NCBI RefSeq assembly: GCF_009496155.1
Contig: NZ_WIJP01000004.1
Location: forward strand, 82,074-146,073
DNA length: 64,000 nt
Direction: 5' to 3'
Origin: Streptococcus mitis
GTDB lineage: Bacteria; Bacillota; Bacilli; Lactobacillales; Streptococcaceae
The number at the start of each line of letters is the position of its first letter. Within the stretch, counting starts at the first letter, position 1. Shown piece after piece: positions 7,322 to 20,224 of the stretch. The notes below the pieces were generated by a model that saw nothing but the letters and a program-made list of their open reading frames with translations, did no database searches and was not told where the DNA came from. A program made the translations under genes and the position numbers.

Positions 7322-8976
7322 TGTATCAAGCACTTTATCGAAAATATAGAAGTCAAAACTTCTCCCAGTTGGTTGGTCAAGAAGTTGTATCTAAAACTCT
7401 TAAACAGGCAGTGGAGCAAGAGAAAATAAGTCATGCTTATCTTTTTTCTGGTCCTCGTGGAACGGGAAAAACCAGTGTAGCCAAGATTTTTGCCAAAGCT
7501 ATGAACTGTCCCAATCAAGTGGGTGGTGAACCTTGTAATAACTGCTATATTTGTCAAGCAGTGACAGATGGTAGTTTAGAAGATGTCATTGAAATGGATG
7601 CAGCCTCTAATAATGGGGTAGATGAAATTCGTGAAATTCGTGATAAATCTACCTACGCCCCTAGCCTTGCTCGTTATAAGGTTTATATCATAGATGAGGT
7701 TCACATGCTGTCTACAGGGGCTTTTAATGCCCTTCTAAAGACGCTGGAAGAGCCAACACAGAATGTGGTCTTTATTTTGGCCACTACTGAATTGCACAAG
7801 ATTCCTGCTACTATTCTATCCCGTGTGCAACGTTTTGAATTTAAATCGATTAAGACACAGGATATTAAGGAGCATATCCACTATATCTTAGACAAAGAAA
7901 ATATCAGTTCTGAACCAGAGGCTGTGGAAATCATTGCCAGACGGGCTGAAGGTGGAATGCGAGACGCCTTGTCTATTTTAGATCAGGCCCTGAGTTTGAC
8001 ACAGGGAAATGAATTGACGACTGCTATCTCTGAAGAAATTACAGGGACTATTAGTCTATCAGCCTTGGATGATTATGTGGCTGCCTTGTCTCAACAGGAT
8101 GTTCCCAAGGCTTTGTCTTGCTTAAATCTTCTCTTTGACAATGGTAAGAGCATGACTCGTTTTGTGACCGACCTTTTGCACTATTTAAGAGACTTGTTAA
8201 TTGTTCAAACAGGGGGAGAAAACACTCATCATAGTCCAGTCTTTGTAGAAAATTTGGCACTTCCTCAAGAAAATTTGTTTGAAATGATTCGCTTAGCGAC
8301 AGTCAGTTTAGCAGATATTAAGTCTAGTTTGCAGCCCAAGATTTATGCTGAGATGATGACCATCCGTTTGGCGGAGATTAAGCCTGAATCAGCTCTTTCA
8401 GGAGCGGTTGAAAGTGAAATTGCTGCATTGAGACAGGAAGTTGCCAGTCTTAAACAAGAACTCGCAAATGTGGGAACTGTACCCAAGCCAACTAGTCCAG
8501 TACCTACCCGCCCAGCAGCAGGCAAAACAGTCTATCGTGTGGATCGCAATAAGGTTCAATCGATCCTACAAGAGGCCGTTGAAAATCCTGATTTAGCACG
8601 TCAAAATTTGATTCGTTTACAAAATGCCTGGGGAGAGGTAATTGAAAGTCTTGGTGGGCCAGACAAGGCTCTGCTAGTTGGTTCTCAACCGGTTGCGGCC
8701 AATGAACACCATGCTATTCTTGCTTTTGAATCTAACTTCAATGCTGGTCAAACTATGAAACGAGATAATCTCAATACCATGTTTGGCAACATCCTCAGTC
8801 AGGCAGCAGGTTTTTCACCTGAGATTTTAGCCATTTCCATGGAGGAATGGAAAGAAGTGCGCGCAGCCTTTTCAGCCAAAGCCAAATCTTCTCAAACTGA
8901 AAAAGAAGCAGAAGAAAGCCTGATTCCAGAAGGATTTGAATTTTTGGCTGATAAAGTGAAGGTAGAGGAAGACTAA
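7321..8976 (+). CDS. dnaX: DNA polymerase III subunits gamma and tau
   Basis: Clamp-loader ATPase of 551 residues. Walker A is GPRGTGKT (44-51), the zinc cysteines are Cys63, Cys72, Cys75 and Cys78, and Walker B-like DEVH is at 125-128, followed by the sensor region LATTELHKIPATILSRVQRFEFK. The C-terminal half has a coiled-coil-like stretch (about 355-380), a Pro/Thr linker and a domain III-type region. An upstream GTG/ATG in frame (7288) would overlap the previous gene; ATG 7321 gives the family's usual [10 protein letters not shown] start. I did not identify a convincing slippery site for the short gamma form. Confidence 0.96.
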   Translation: MYQALYRKYRSQNFSQLVGQEVVSKTLKQAVEQEKISHAYLFSGPRGTGKTSVAKIFAKAMNCPNQVGGEPCNNCYICQAVTDGSLEDVIEMDAASNNGVDEIREIRDKSTYAPSLARYKVYIIDEVHMLSTGAFNALLKTLEEPTQNVVFILATTELHKIPATILSRVQRFEFKSIKTQDIKEHIHYILDKENISSEPEAVEIIARRAEGGMRDALSILDQALSLTQGNELTTAISEEITGTISLSALDDYVAALSQQDVPKALSCLNLLFDNGKSMTRFVTDLLHYLRDLLIVQTGGENTHHSPVFVENLALPQENLFEMIRLATVSLADIKSSLQPKIYAEMMTIRLAEIKPESALSGAVESEIAALRQEVASLKQELANVGTVPKPTSPVPTRPAAGKTVYRVDRNKVQSILQEAVENPDLARQNLIRLQNAWGEVIESLGGPDKALLVGSQPVAANEHHAILAFESNFNAGQTMKRDNLNTMFGNILSQAAGFSPEILAISMEEWKEVRAAFSAKAKSSQTEKEAEESLIPEGFEFLADKVKVEED

Positions 8977-8988
8977 AGAAAGATTTCA

Positions 8989-8997
8989 TGATACAAT
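8989..8997 (+). promoter_or_regulatory. Extended -10 promoter, leaderless start of the DUF3272 gene
   Basis: TG-A-TACAAT ends 6 bases before ATG 9004. No ribosome binding site is present between them. Confidence 0.55.
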
Positions 8998-9003
8998 AAG
9001 TTT

Positions 9004-9198
9004 ATGAATAGACAACAATTTATTATCATCGCGCTGTTTACAGCTGCTGAGACCTATTTTTTCAATGAAGCCTGGATGACTGGTCGCTATATTATGGCAG
9101 CCTTTTGGGCCATTTTGCTCTTTAGAAACTTTAGAGTTAGTTACTTGATGGGCAAGATTGTAGATGTTATTGACCAACATTTAAAAGGAAAAGACTAG
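9004..9198 (+). CDS. Small DUF3272 family membrane protein
   Basis: A 64-residue protein with two hydrophobic stretches (about 6-20 and 28-42) and a charged C-terminus ending DQHLKGKD. It looks like the streptococcal DUF3272 family of unknown function. It sits between dnaX and the suf operon with its own extended -10 and a terminator after it. There is no ribosome binding site, so translation is probably leaderless. Confidence 0.75.
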   Translation: MNRQQFIIIALFTAAETYFFNEAWMTGRYIMAAFWAILLFRNFRVSYLMGKIVDVIDQHLKGKD

Positions 9199-9220
9199 TC
9201 CTCAGCTTCTAGACAAAATC

Positions 9221-9242
9221 AAAGCCTTTTAGGCTTTTTTTT
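9221..9242 (+). terminator. Rho-independent terminator before the suf operon
   Basis: A short stem AAAGCC/GGCTTT is followed by eight T in total. The suf promoter -10 (TATACT, 9245-9250, with TG one base upstream) begins directly behind it. Confidence 0.75.
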
Positions 9243-9348
9243 GTTATACTATAAAAGTATATTTATTGACCTTTTACCGTGTTTTCTAGGGAAATCAAGT
9301 ATGTTTCTAGTAAGTACTGTAAAGGCCTTGAAAAAGAAAGGAACTATC

Positions 9349-10119
9349 ATGTCAGTATTAGAGATTAAAGATCTTCACGTTGAGATTGAAGGAAAAGAAA
9401 TTTTAAAAGGGGTTAACCTGACCCTGAAAACAGGAGAAATCGCCGCTATCATGGGACCAAATGGTACTGGTAAATCGACTCTTTCTGCCGCTATCATGGG
9501 AAATCCAAACTATGAAGTGACCAAAGGTGAAGTCTTGTTTGACGGCGTAAACATCCTTGAATTGGAAGTGGACGAGCGAGCGCGTATGGGACTTTTCCTT
9601 GCTATGCAGTACCCATCAGAAATTCCTGGAATTACCAATGCTGAGTTTCTTCGTGCAGCCATGAATGCTGGTAAAGAAGACGATGAGAAGATTTCAGTTC
9701 GTGAGTTTATTACTAAACTAGACGAGAAGATGGAATTGCTCAACATGAAAGAAGAAATGGCAGAGCGTTACCTCAACGAAGGTTTCTCTGGTGGTGAGAA
9801 AAAACGTAATGAGATTCTTCAACTTTTGATGTTGGAACCAACTTTTGCCCTTTTGGATGAGATTGACTCTGGTCTTGATATTGATGCCCTTAAAGTTGTT
9901 TCTAAAGGTGTGAATGCTATGCGTGGTGAAGGCTTTGGTGCTATGATTATCACTCACTACCAACGTCTTTTGAACTACATCACACCTGATGTGGTACACG
10001 TCATGATGGAAGGTCGTGTTGTCCTTTCAGGTGGTCCAGAATTGGCTGCGCGTTTGGAACGTGAAGGATACGCAAAACTAGCTGAAGAACTTGGTTACGA
10101 CTACAAGGAAGAATTGTAA
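9349..10119 (+). CDS. sufC: Fe-S cluster assembly ATPase SufC
   Basis: ABC-type ATPase of 256 residues that works with SufB and SufD as the scaffold complex on which Fe-S clusters are built. Walker A is GPNGTGKST (36-44), the signature is FSGGEKKRNE, and Walker B is FALLDEIDSGLDIDAL, the SufC-specific form. ATG 9349 is preceded by AAAGGA at good spacing. An in-frame ATG at 9301 would add 16 residues but has only a weak AGGG before it. First gene of sufCDSUB. The -10 TATACT at 9245 implies a leader of about 90 bases. Confidence 0.96.
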   Translation: MSVLEIKDLHVEIEGKEILKGVNLTLKTGEIAAIMGPNGTGKSTLSAAIMGNPNYEVTKGEVLFDGVNILELEVDERARMGLFLAMQYPSEIPGITNAEFLRAAMNAGKEDDEKISVREFITKLDEKMELLNMKEEMAERYLNEGFSGGEKKRNEILQLLMLEPTFALLDEIDSGLDIDALKVVSKGVNAMRGEGFGAMIITHYQRLLNYITPDVVHVMMEGRVVLSGGPELAARLEREGYAKLAEELGYDYKEEL

Positions 10120-10146
10120 TTCCCTCGTATCTTTTAGGAGAAGTAA

Positions 10147-13073
<2,927 letters not shown>

Positions 13074-13130
13074 GACAAGTTTCTTTTGTCTTATGAATTA
13101 GTAGAAATGAAGAATGAAAGAAAGGATATT

Positions 13131-14543
13131 ATGGCTGAAGAAAGAGTAGAACCAAAACCAATTGACCTTGGTGAATATAAATTTGGTTTCCATGATGATG
13201 TAGAGCCTGTCCTATCGACAGGAAAAGGATTGAATGAAGATGTCATTCGTGAACTATCAGCTGCAAAGGGAGAACCTGAGTGGATGTTAGAGTTCCGTTT
13301 GAAGTCTTATGAAACCTTCAAAAAAATGCCCATGCAAACTTGGGGAGCAGACTTGTCAGAGATTGACTTTGATGACCTGATTTATTACCAAAAACCATCT
13401 GATAAGCCAGCCCGTTCTTGGGATGACGTTCCTGAAAAAATCAAAGAAACCTTTGAACGTATCGGAATTCCTGAAGCTGAGCGTGCCTATCTAGCGGGAG
13501 CTTCTGCCCAGTACGAGTCAGAAGTGGTTTACCACAACATGAAGGAAGAGTTCCAGAAATTGGGGATTATCTTTACAGATACGGATTCTGCCCTCAAGGA
13601 ATACCCAGACTTGTTTAAACAATACTTTGCGAAGTTGGTACCGCCAACAGATAACAAGTTGGCTGCCCTCAACTCAGCAGTATGGTCAGGTGGAACCTTT
13701 ATCTACGTACCAAAAGGGGTCAAGGTAGATATTCCTCTTCAAACTTACTTCCGTATCAACAACGAAAATACTGGTCAGTTTGAACGTACCTTGATTATCG
13801 TTGATGAGGGAGCAAGTGTCCACTACGTTGAAGGATGTACAGCGCCAACTTATTCAAGTAACAGCTTGCATGCTGCCATCGTAGAAATCTTTGCCTTGGA
13901 TGGAGCTTATATGCGCTATACGACCATCCAAAACTGGTCTGATAACGTCTATAACTTGGTAACCAAACGCGCTAAGGCTCAAAAGGATGCCACTGTTGAG
14001 TGGATTGATGGAAACTTAGGTGCCAAAACAACTATGAAATACCCATCTGTTTACCTAGATGGAGAAGGGGCGCGTGGTACCATGCTTTCTATTGCCTTTG
14101 CCAATGCTGGGCAACACCAAGATACGGGTGCTAAGATGATCCACAACGCACCACATACAAGCTCGTCTATCGTGTCTAAATCCATCGCTAAAAGCGGAGG
14201 AAAGGTTGACTACCGTGGACAGGTCACCTTTAACAAGAACTCTAAGAAATCTGTTTCTCACATCGAGTGTGACACCATTATCATGGATGACTTGTCAGCA
14301 TCAGATACTATTCCATTTAATGAAATTCACAACTCACAAGTCGCTTTGGAACACGAAGCTAAGGTATCTAAGATTTCAGAAGAGCAACTCTATTACCTCA
14401 TGAGCCGTGGATTGTCAGAATCTGAGGCAACTGAGATGATTGTCATGGGATTTGTAGAACCCTTTACAAAAGAACTTCCAATGGAGTATGCTGTTGAGCT
14501 GAACCGCTTGATTAGCTATGAGATGGAAGGATCAGTTGGGTAA
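13131..14543 (+). CDS. sufB: Fe-S cluster assembly protein SufB
   Basis: Scaffold subunit of 470 residues; the most conserved Suf protein. The run [19 protein letters not shown] and the C-terminal [20 protein letters not shown] / [31 protein letters not shown] are typical. Start chosen at ATG 13131 after GAAAGAAAGGATATT; an in-frame TTG-type start 45 bases upstream lacks a binding site. Last gene of the suf operon. A BOX repeat rather than a clear terminator follows. Confidence 0.96.
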   Translation: MAEERVEPKPIDLGEYKFGFHDDVEPVLSTGKGLNEDVIRELSAAKGEPEWMLEFRLKSYETFKKMPMQTWGADLSEIDFDDLIYYQKPSDKPARSWDDVPEKIKETFERIGIPEAERAYLAGASAQYESEVVYHNMKEEFQKLGIIFTDTDSALKEYPDLFKQYFAKLVPPTDNKLAALNSAVWSGGTFIYVPKGVKVDIPLQTYFRINNENTGQFERTLIIVDEGASVHYVEGCTAPTYSSNSLHAAIVEIFALDGAYMRYTTIQNWSDNVYNLVTKRAKAQKDATVEWIDGNLGAKTTMKYPSVYLDGEGARGTMLSIAFANAGQHQDTGAKMIHNAPHTSSSIVSKSIAKSGGKVDYRGQVTFNKNSKKSVSHIECDTIIMDDLSASDTIPFNEIHNSQVALEHEAKVSKISEEQLYYLMSRGLSESEATEMIVMGFVEPFTKELPMEYAVELNRLISYEMEGSVG

Positions 14544-14553
14544 AATTTGATTT

Positions 14554-14706
14554 TATACTCTTCGAAAATCTCTTCAAACCATGTCAGTTTCGCCTTGCCG
14601 TATATATGTTACTGACTTCGTCAGTTCTATCCACAACTTCAAAAATGTGTTTTGAGCAACCTGCGGCTAGCATACTAGTTTGCTCTTTGATTTTCATTGA
14701 GTATTA
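14554..14706 (+). repeat. BOX repeat element (boxA-boxB-boxC)
   Basis: The stretch from TATACTCTTCGAAAATC to TTCATTGAGTATTA is the well-known pneumococcal BOX sequence: a boxA end with the GCCTTGCCGTA core, a boxB with the ACTGACTTCGTCAGT hairpin, and a boxC with CCTGCGGCTAG and CTCTTTGATTTTCATTGAG. One boxB copy is present. The ends are complementary, so the RNA can fold into one long stem. It lies between sufB and the 3' end of dacA. BOX elements are non-autonomous repeats typical of S. pneumoniae and close relatives. Confidence 0.92.
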
Positions 14707-14746
14707 GATTTACCCAAAGTCAAGTACTTTGAAGAAGAACTTATAA

Positions 14747-14780
14747 CAAAAAATCGCGGTTTAAAATCGCGATTTTTTTA
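14747..14780. terminator. Bidirectional rho-independent terminator between sufB and dacA
   Basis: AAATCGCG (14751-14758) pairs with CGCGATTT (14768-14775), flanked by an A-run on the left and a T-run on the right, so it can act in both directions. Confidence 0.8.
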
Positions 14781-16019
14781 TAATTTTTCGTTGATGAAAC
14801 GGATAAACTGATTCCACCAAACTTTTAAGAAGAAGGCTTTTTCAACTTTCTTTTCTGCTAGCATTTCGAAACTAGGACGTTCTGTAGTAATGTAACCTTG
14901 ACCAATCAAGTCCTTGTCTTCATAAGTTAAATGGCCAACCACTGTTCCAGCTTCAAGTGTTGCTGGGATTGCTTTGGAATCAGGTGTGAATTGAACAGAT
15001 TGGGAAGATTGACCTCCAACACGTTCAATTAGAGAGATATCATCTTTGGCAACAGCAGTGACTGTATCTTCTTTTCCGTCTTGTACAGGGACTTTGCTAT
15101 CTTGATAGGCATCGCCTTTTTGAACGATTTTGCGAAGTGTGAATGTAGAAGAAATATAATCCATTAGGGAAGATGTAGCTGTGAAACGAGCGTAAGGATT
15201 ATTGTCTTGATGGTCTGCATTCAAAACAACTGTAATAACCCTCATTCCTTTCTCGACAGTAGTACCAACAAAAGATTCACCAGCTTTGTCTGTCGTTCCT
15301 GTCTTCAGTCCGTCAAAGCCTCCTCGATGAGCAGGCATTCCTTCTAACATGTAGTTGGTCGAAGTGATTGTCATTCCAGCAAAAGTAGAAGAAGGTTTTT
15401 TGGTGATTTCTAAGACTTGTGGGTACTTTTTGATGAGGTTACGAGCAACGATAGCGACATCATAAGCACTAAGCTTATTTTCTTCATCTTTTTTAGAACC
15501 TGGGTAAATGTTATCCCCTAGAGTCTCATTGTTAAGACCTGTCGTATTGACAACAGTGGCATCCTGAATTCCCCATTCCAGGAGTTTAGCGCGCATCATA
15601 TCGACGAAATCTTTCTCTGAGCCAGCAATTTTCTCAGATAGAGCAATGGCTGCACTGTTAGCACTAGATACTAGTGTTGCTTCCAGTAGCTGCTCGACGG
15701 TATAATTACGAGCCTCCATAGGGACGTTGCTTGCTTCGGAATTTGTCGTTAATCTGTAAGGATAATCAGAAATATCTACAGGAGTTGATAGTGTAATACT
15801 GCCGTTTTCCAAGGCTTCATAGACAAGATAAACTGTAATCAATTTTGTGATTGAAGCGATTTCGACTGGCTGAGTTGCATCTTTTTCATAAAGTATTTTT
15901 CCAGTATTTGCTTCAACAGCAATGGCATGTTTTGCGGCAATATTAAAATCTTGAGCAGCAACAGTAGATGCTGACCCAATCACAGATAAGCTTAGTAGAG
16001 ATAAAATGATTTTTTTCAT
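14778..16019 (-). CDS. dacA: D-alanyl-D-alanine carboxypeptidase (PBP3, DacA)
   Basis: Low-molecular-weight penicillin-binding protein of 413 residues that trims the terminal D-Ala from peptidoglycan pentapeptides. A signal peptide (about 1-22) precedes the three active-site motifs: SITK (56-59), SAN (119-121) and KTG (239-241). A beta-rich C-terminal domain and a final amphipathic helix (about 385-413) anchor it to the outer face of the membrane. The extended -10 (TG-T-TAGAAT on the minus strand, 16029-16037) lies 9 bases from the ATG and there is no ribosome binding site, so the mRNA is nearly leaderless. It is divergent from the permease gene. Confidence 0.95.
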   Translation of the reverse strand: MKKIILSLLSLSVIGSASTVAAQDFNIAAKHAIAVEANTGKILYEKDATQPVEIASITKLITVYLVYEALENGSITLSTPVDISDYPYRLTTNSEASNVPMEARNYTVEQLLEATLVSSANSAAIALSEKIAGSEKDFVDMMRAKLLEWGIQDATVVNTTGLNNETLGDNIYPGSKKDEENKLSAYDVAIVARNLIKKYPQVLEITKKPSSTFAGMTITSTNYMLEGMPAHRGGFDGLKTGTTDKAGESFVGTTVEKGMRVITVVLNADHQDNNPYARFTATSSLMDYISSTFTLRKIVQKGDAYQDSKVPVQDGKEDTVTAVAKDDISLIERVGGQSSQSVQFTPDSKAIPATLEAGTVVGHLTYEDKDLIGQGYITTERPSFEMLAEKKVEKAFFLKVWWNQFIRFINEKL

Positions 16020-16028
16020 AGTAAGTTT

Positions 16029-16037
16029 ATTCTAACA
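16029..16037 (-). promoter_or_regulatory. Extended -10 promoter of dacA with almost no leader
   Basis: On the minus strand TG-T-TAGAAT is followed by 9 bases and then ATG. Expected transcription start is 2-3 bases before the start codon. Confidence 0.55.
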
Positions 16038-16121
16038 TAAAGAAAAAAATATTCCCAGTTTCATGATAGAATAAAGAAGCTTTTTTGAAAGTGTGGTAAA
16101 ATAGATGAATGGAGGTACCTC

Positions 16122-17231
16122 ATGTTTCGTAAGAATAAATTATTTTTTTGGACCAGTGAGATTTTACTATTAACCATCATCTTTTATTTATGGAGACAGA
16201 TGGGTGGGATTATAACGCCCTTTGTAAGTGTCGCAAACACCATAATGATTCCCTTTCTTCTAGGTAGTTTTTTATATTATTTAACAAATCCCTTTGTTAG
16301 TTTTTTACAAAAGTATTTCAAAATTAATCGTATCATTGGTATTCTACTAACTTTGTGTGCCTTGGTTTGGGGGCTAGTTATTGGGGTAGTCTATCTCTTA
16401 CCAATTTTGATTAATCAGTTGACCAGTTTGATAGCAACAAGTCAGACAATCTACAGTCGTTTGCAAGATTTGATTGTGGATTTATCTACTTATCCAGCCT
16501 TTCAAAATTTAGATATTCAATCGACTATTCAACAGTTAAATCTTTCTTATGTAGATATTTTACAAAATATCCTAAATAGCGTTACGAATAGTGTCGGAAG
16601 TATCCTATCAGCTCTTTTTAGTACTATTTTAATTATTATCATGACACCTGTGTTTTTGGTTTATTTTTTGTTAGATGGTCACAAGTTTTTACCGATGCTG
16701 GAACGTACTGTTTTAAAGAGAGATAAGTTGCATATTGCAGGCCTCTTAAAAAATTTGAATGCGACAATTGCTCGCTATATTAGTGGAGTCGCCATTGATG
16801 CGATTATTATCGGTTGTTTGGCTTTTATCGGATATAGCGTGATCGGTTTAAAATACGCTTTGGTCTTCGCCATCTTTTCAGGCTTGGCCAATCTCATTCC
16901 TTATGTAGGACCAAGTATTGGTCTGATTCCGATGATTATTGCCAATGTCTTTACGGATCCTCATAGAATGCTAATTGCAGTTGTTTACATGCTAATCATT
17001 CAACAAGTGGATGGAAATATCCTCTACCCTCGAATCGTAGGTGGGGTAATGAAGGTTCATCCAATTACGATTTTAGTATTACTTTTGTTATCAAGCAATA
17101 TCTATGGTGTCATTGGCATGATTGTCGCTGTACCAACCTATTCTATCTTAAAAGAGATTTCTAAGTTCTTATCTCGCTTGTATGAAAATCATAAAATAAT
17201 GAAAGAACGAGAAAGAGAACTAGCCAAGTAA
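16122..17231 (+). CDS. AI-2E family (DUF20) transporter permease
   Basis: Integral membrane protein of 369 residues with about eight hydrophobic segments (two at about 8-55, one near 70-90, a pair at 155-180 and four at 215-345). The family-typical GLANLIPYVGPSIGLIPMI and GGVMKVHPITILVLLLLSSNIYGVIGMIVAVP blocks are present. Members are annotated as autoinducer-2 exporters or as Na+/H+ antiporters; substrate cannot be read from sequence. GGAGG lies 8 bases before ATG, and a TAAAAT -10 sits about 20 bases upstream. It faces away from dacA. Confidence 0.88.
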   Translation: MFRKNKLFFWTSEILLLTIIFYLWRQMGGIITPFVSVANTIMIPFLLGSFLYYLTNPFVSFLQKYFKINRIIGILLTLCALVWGLVIGVVYLLPILINQLTSLIATSQTIYSRLQDLIVDLSTYPAFQNLDIQSTIQQLNLSYVDILQNILNSVTNSVGSILSALFSTILIIIMTPVFLVYFLLDGHKFLPMLERTVLKRDKLHIAGLLKNLNATIARYISGVAIDAIIIGCLAFIGYSVIGLKYALVFAIFSGLANLIPYVGPSIGLIPMIIANVFTDPHRMLIAVVYMLIIQQVDGNILYPRIVGGVMKVHPITILVLLLLSSNIYGVIGMIVAVPTYSILKEISKFLSRLYENHKIMKERERELAK

Positions 17232-17260
17232 AAGTCAGGAAATTCCTGATTTTTCTTTTT
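17232..17260 (+). terminator. Weak terminator after the AI-2E family gene
   Basis: TCAGG/CCTGA hairpin followed by a long T-rich run, directly behind the stop codon. Confidence 0.55.
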
Positions 17261-17387
17261 ATTTAGGCAAGTGATAGGAGTGGAAGTGCCGTTTAGATTA
17301 GCAGATTAAGAATAATGGTAAATGCTTGATTTCATCGCTTTTGTAGCCGAAAGGCATCGAAAAAAAGAGCGCACAAAATCCCCTCAT

Positions 17388-17402
17388 CTGAAAGCGTTTC
17401 AG
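17388..17402. promoter_or_regulatory. Catabolite-response-element-like palindrome
   Basis: CTGAAAGCGTTTCAG is a symmetric match to the core of CcpA cre sites (TGNAANCGNTNNCA-like, imperfect at its 3' end). It lies in a 180-base non-coding stretch between the permease gene and the IS, with no carbohydrate gene beside it, so its target may have been lost. Confidence 0.4.
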
Positions 17403-17414
17403 ATTAAGTTCCGC

Positions 17415-18678
17415 TATGGTGGAAGTTAGTGTGAGACGTTTGAATGGGGGTTTAGGTTAGTTTTTAGATTTTATGTTGGAGTAATGTAGAAGACTGGCAG
17501 ACATCTTCTGCAGGTATTTTAGAAATACCGAGAAGCTTAGGAATCTCTTCTCCATAAGTAAAGGCAAAAAGTTCATAGGCTGACTTTCCATTCAAAGCAG
17601 CCCGTTTGACACTGTTGACATGCGAACAAACGAGATTGATGTCCTCTTGAGTTAAGTTGTCAAAAGAAGTTCCTTTAGGTAGAATGTCGCGAATTAGCGT
17701 GTGATTTTTCTCAATTCTCCCTTTCTGGTCAGAGCGATTAGGGTCACAAAAGAAGAGTTTACTCTCTCCTCGAACATCCATTTCGATGTCATCAACCCTG
17801 GCAAACTCTCCACCATTATCTGTGAGGATGACAGGAAAGAGTAGGAAGAAGTCTTTGTCAGCTTCATGAAGAGTGTTCTTGATATCATAGAGGTGTTTGG
17901 TAACCTCAAGAGCAGTTTTATTATCCAGAAGCCTAGCGAAGATAAAGTTACAGAAAGATAAATTGAAGGTGAGTAGGACTTTACCTCCCATCCTCCCCAG
18001 AACTGTGTCCATTTCCAGCCAAGAGTCTAGTTTCTTAAGGACTAAATAGTTTTGGAAATCCTCATAGGAACGGCCTTTTTTAGCTTCTTTAGGGATGGAA
18101 GGTAGTTTACTTTTCCGTCTTTCTTTGAATTTAACGGCTCTGGATAGGTCAATAGGAGCGATAGATAGGTATCCTTTTCGGATATGTCGATAGACAGTTG
18201 AGGAACTGACATCGAGGTTATGGGTTTTGAGGATATGATAGATGTGTTGTCCCTTTTTAACACCATCAGAAATGACTTTGTCCATGTCCCAGAAGGTCTT
18301 GGAATTAAGGGGAGTCCCTTCACGAGATTCAACAAGAGTTTGTTCGTACTGTTTTTGAGCTTGTTTAGCGAGGTATAAAATCTTCTTATAGCCACAATTC
18401 TGTCTTCTTTTAGGGCATCCATTACAGACAAAGGGAGCCTTATCGAGTAGAGGGCAAGGAAGGTTATCGCATGTAGACTCTCGGACTTGTCTGTTTCGTT
18501 TCACTTCTTTGGATACAGTAGTCGGGTCTTTTAGAATGGATTGTCCAATAGCTTTGAAGGTTTCCCCGCGCTCTAAGCCTAATTGGATATCATTACGGTC
18601 TGAAAGGGTAAGGTGTTTATGTTTTGTCATAGTGGACCTCATTTCTAACTCAAACGTCTCACACTTAATTCCACCATA
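17415..18678 (-). mobile_element. IS30-family insertion sequence, complete
   Basis: Inverted repeats 17415-17443 and 18650-18678 match at 27 of 29 positions (TATGGTGGAA... inward to ...ACGTTTGA). They enclose a single intact transposase gene on the minus strand, giving an element of 1264 bp. No clear short target duplication is visible at the borders. It separates the AI-2E-family gene from tuf. Confidence 0.9.
17464..18630 (-). CDS. IS30-family transposase
   Basis: 388 residues. N-terminal helix-turn-helix (LTLSDRNDIQLGLERGETFK to TTVSKEVKRN, about 8-46), then a cysteine-rich patch (Cys54, 59, 69, 72, 79) and the DDE catalytic core: Asp208 in WLEMDTVLG, Asp271 in ILTDNGGEF, Glu307 in KGRIEKNH, spaced as in the IS30 family. 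Start taken at MTKHKH, 6 bases after GAGG; a start four codons upstream lacks a site. The frame is intact, so the element could still be active. Confidence 0.93.
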   Translation of the reverse strand: MTKHKHLTLSDRNDIQLGLERGETFKAIGQSILKDPTTVSKEVKRNRQVRESTCDNLPCPLLDKAPFVCNGCPKRRQNCGYKKILYLAKQAQKQYEQTLVESREGTPLNSKTFWDMDKVISDGVKKGQHIYHILKTHNLDVSSSTVYRHIRKGYLSIAPIDLSRAVKFKERRKSKLPSIPKEAKKGRSYEDFQNYLVLKKLDSWLEMDTVLGRMGGKVLLTFNLSFCNFIFARLLDNKTALEVTKHLYDIKNTLHEADKDFFLLFPVILTDNGGEFARVDDIEMDVRGESKLFFCDPNRSDQKGRIEKNHTLIRDILPKGTSFDNLTQEDINLVCSHVNSVKRAALNGKSAYELFAFTYGEEIPKLLGISKIPAEDVCQSSTLLQHKI

Positions 18679-18777
18679 AAAATCCGTTTTAGACTAATTT
18701 CCACTTCGATTGGGCAAGTGGAAGTTACTTTGAAAAGTTACCGATTAAGAATAATTCACAAAAACTTTGTAAAACAC

Positions 18778-18805
18778 TTGCAATTTAGCTGAAATTTGAT
18801 AAAAT
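18778..18805 (+). promoter_or_regulatory. Promoter of tuf
   Basis: TTGCAA (18778-18783), a 16-base spacer and TAAAAT (18800-18805) preceded by TG. About 70 bases of leader follow, ending in TTGGAGG. Confidence 0.65.
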
Positions 18806-18876
18806 AGTAAGGAAAGTTAGACTGTATTGCCTACTGTCTATCTATAAAATATATTTTATTGGAGGCTTTTACTCAA

Positions 18877-20073
<1,197 letters not shown>

Positions 20074-20116
20074 TTCGATTTAGTTCCCAGAAGAACAATT
20101 ATTTAAGTCAGACACT

Positions 20117-20148
20117 AAAAGAACCTTGCTTTGCAAGGTTCTTTTTTT
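20117..20148 (+). terminator. Rho-independent terminator after tuf
   Basis: AAAGAACCTTGC pairs with GCAAGGTTCTTT around a 3-base loop, followed by T-rich sequence. Confidence 0.92.
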
Positions 20149-20180
20149 GAATATTGAACTAAAATTTAAGAATTGTACAT

Positions 20181-20206
20181 AAAAAAGCCCTATACACTAG
20201 ATGGGC
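20181..20206 (-). terminator. Terminator of the helicase gene (minus strand)
   Basis: On the minus strand GCCC...GGGC with a 12-base loop is followed by TTTTTT, about 20 bases after the helicase stop codon. Confidence 0.65.
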
Positions 20207-20224
20207 ATAGAGCAAAGGTGGACT

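Noticed and set aside
9241..9348. N-terminal extension of SufC
   Set aside because: The in-frame region from 9241 includes the promoter -10; ATG 9349 has the proper binding site and family N-terminus.
17405..18690. Target-site duplication of the IS
   Set aside because: The bases next to the two inverted repeats (TTCCGC and AAAATC) do not match; no duplication of 2-4 bases can be supported.
18859..18876. Earlier start of tuf
   Set aside because: The upstream codons overlap the ribosome binding site; EF-Tu begins MAKEKYDR.
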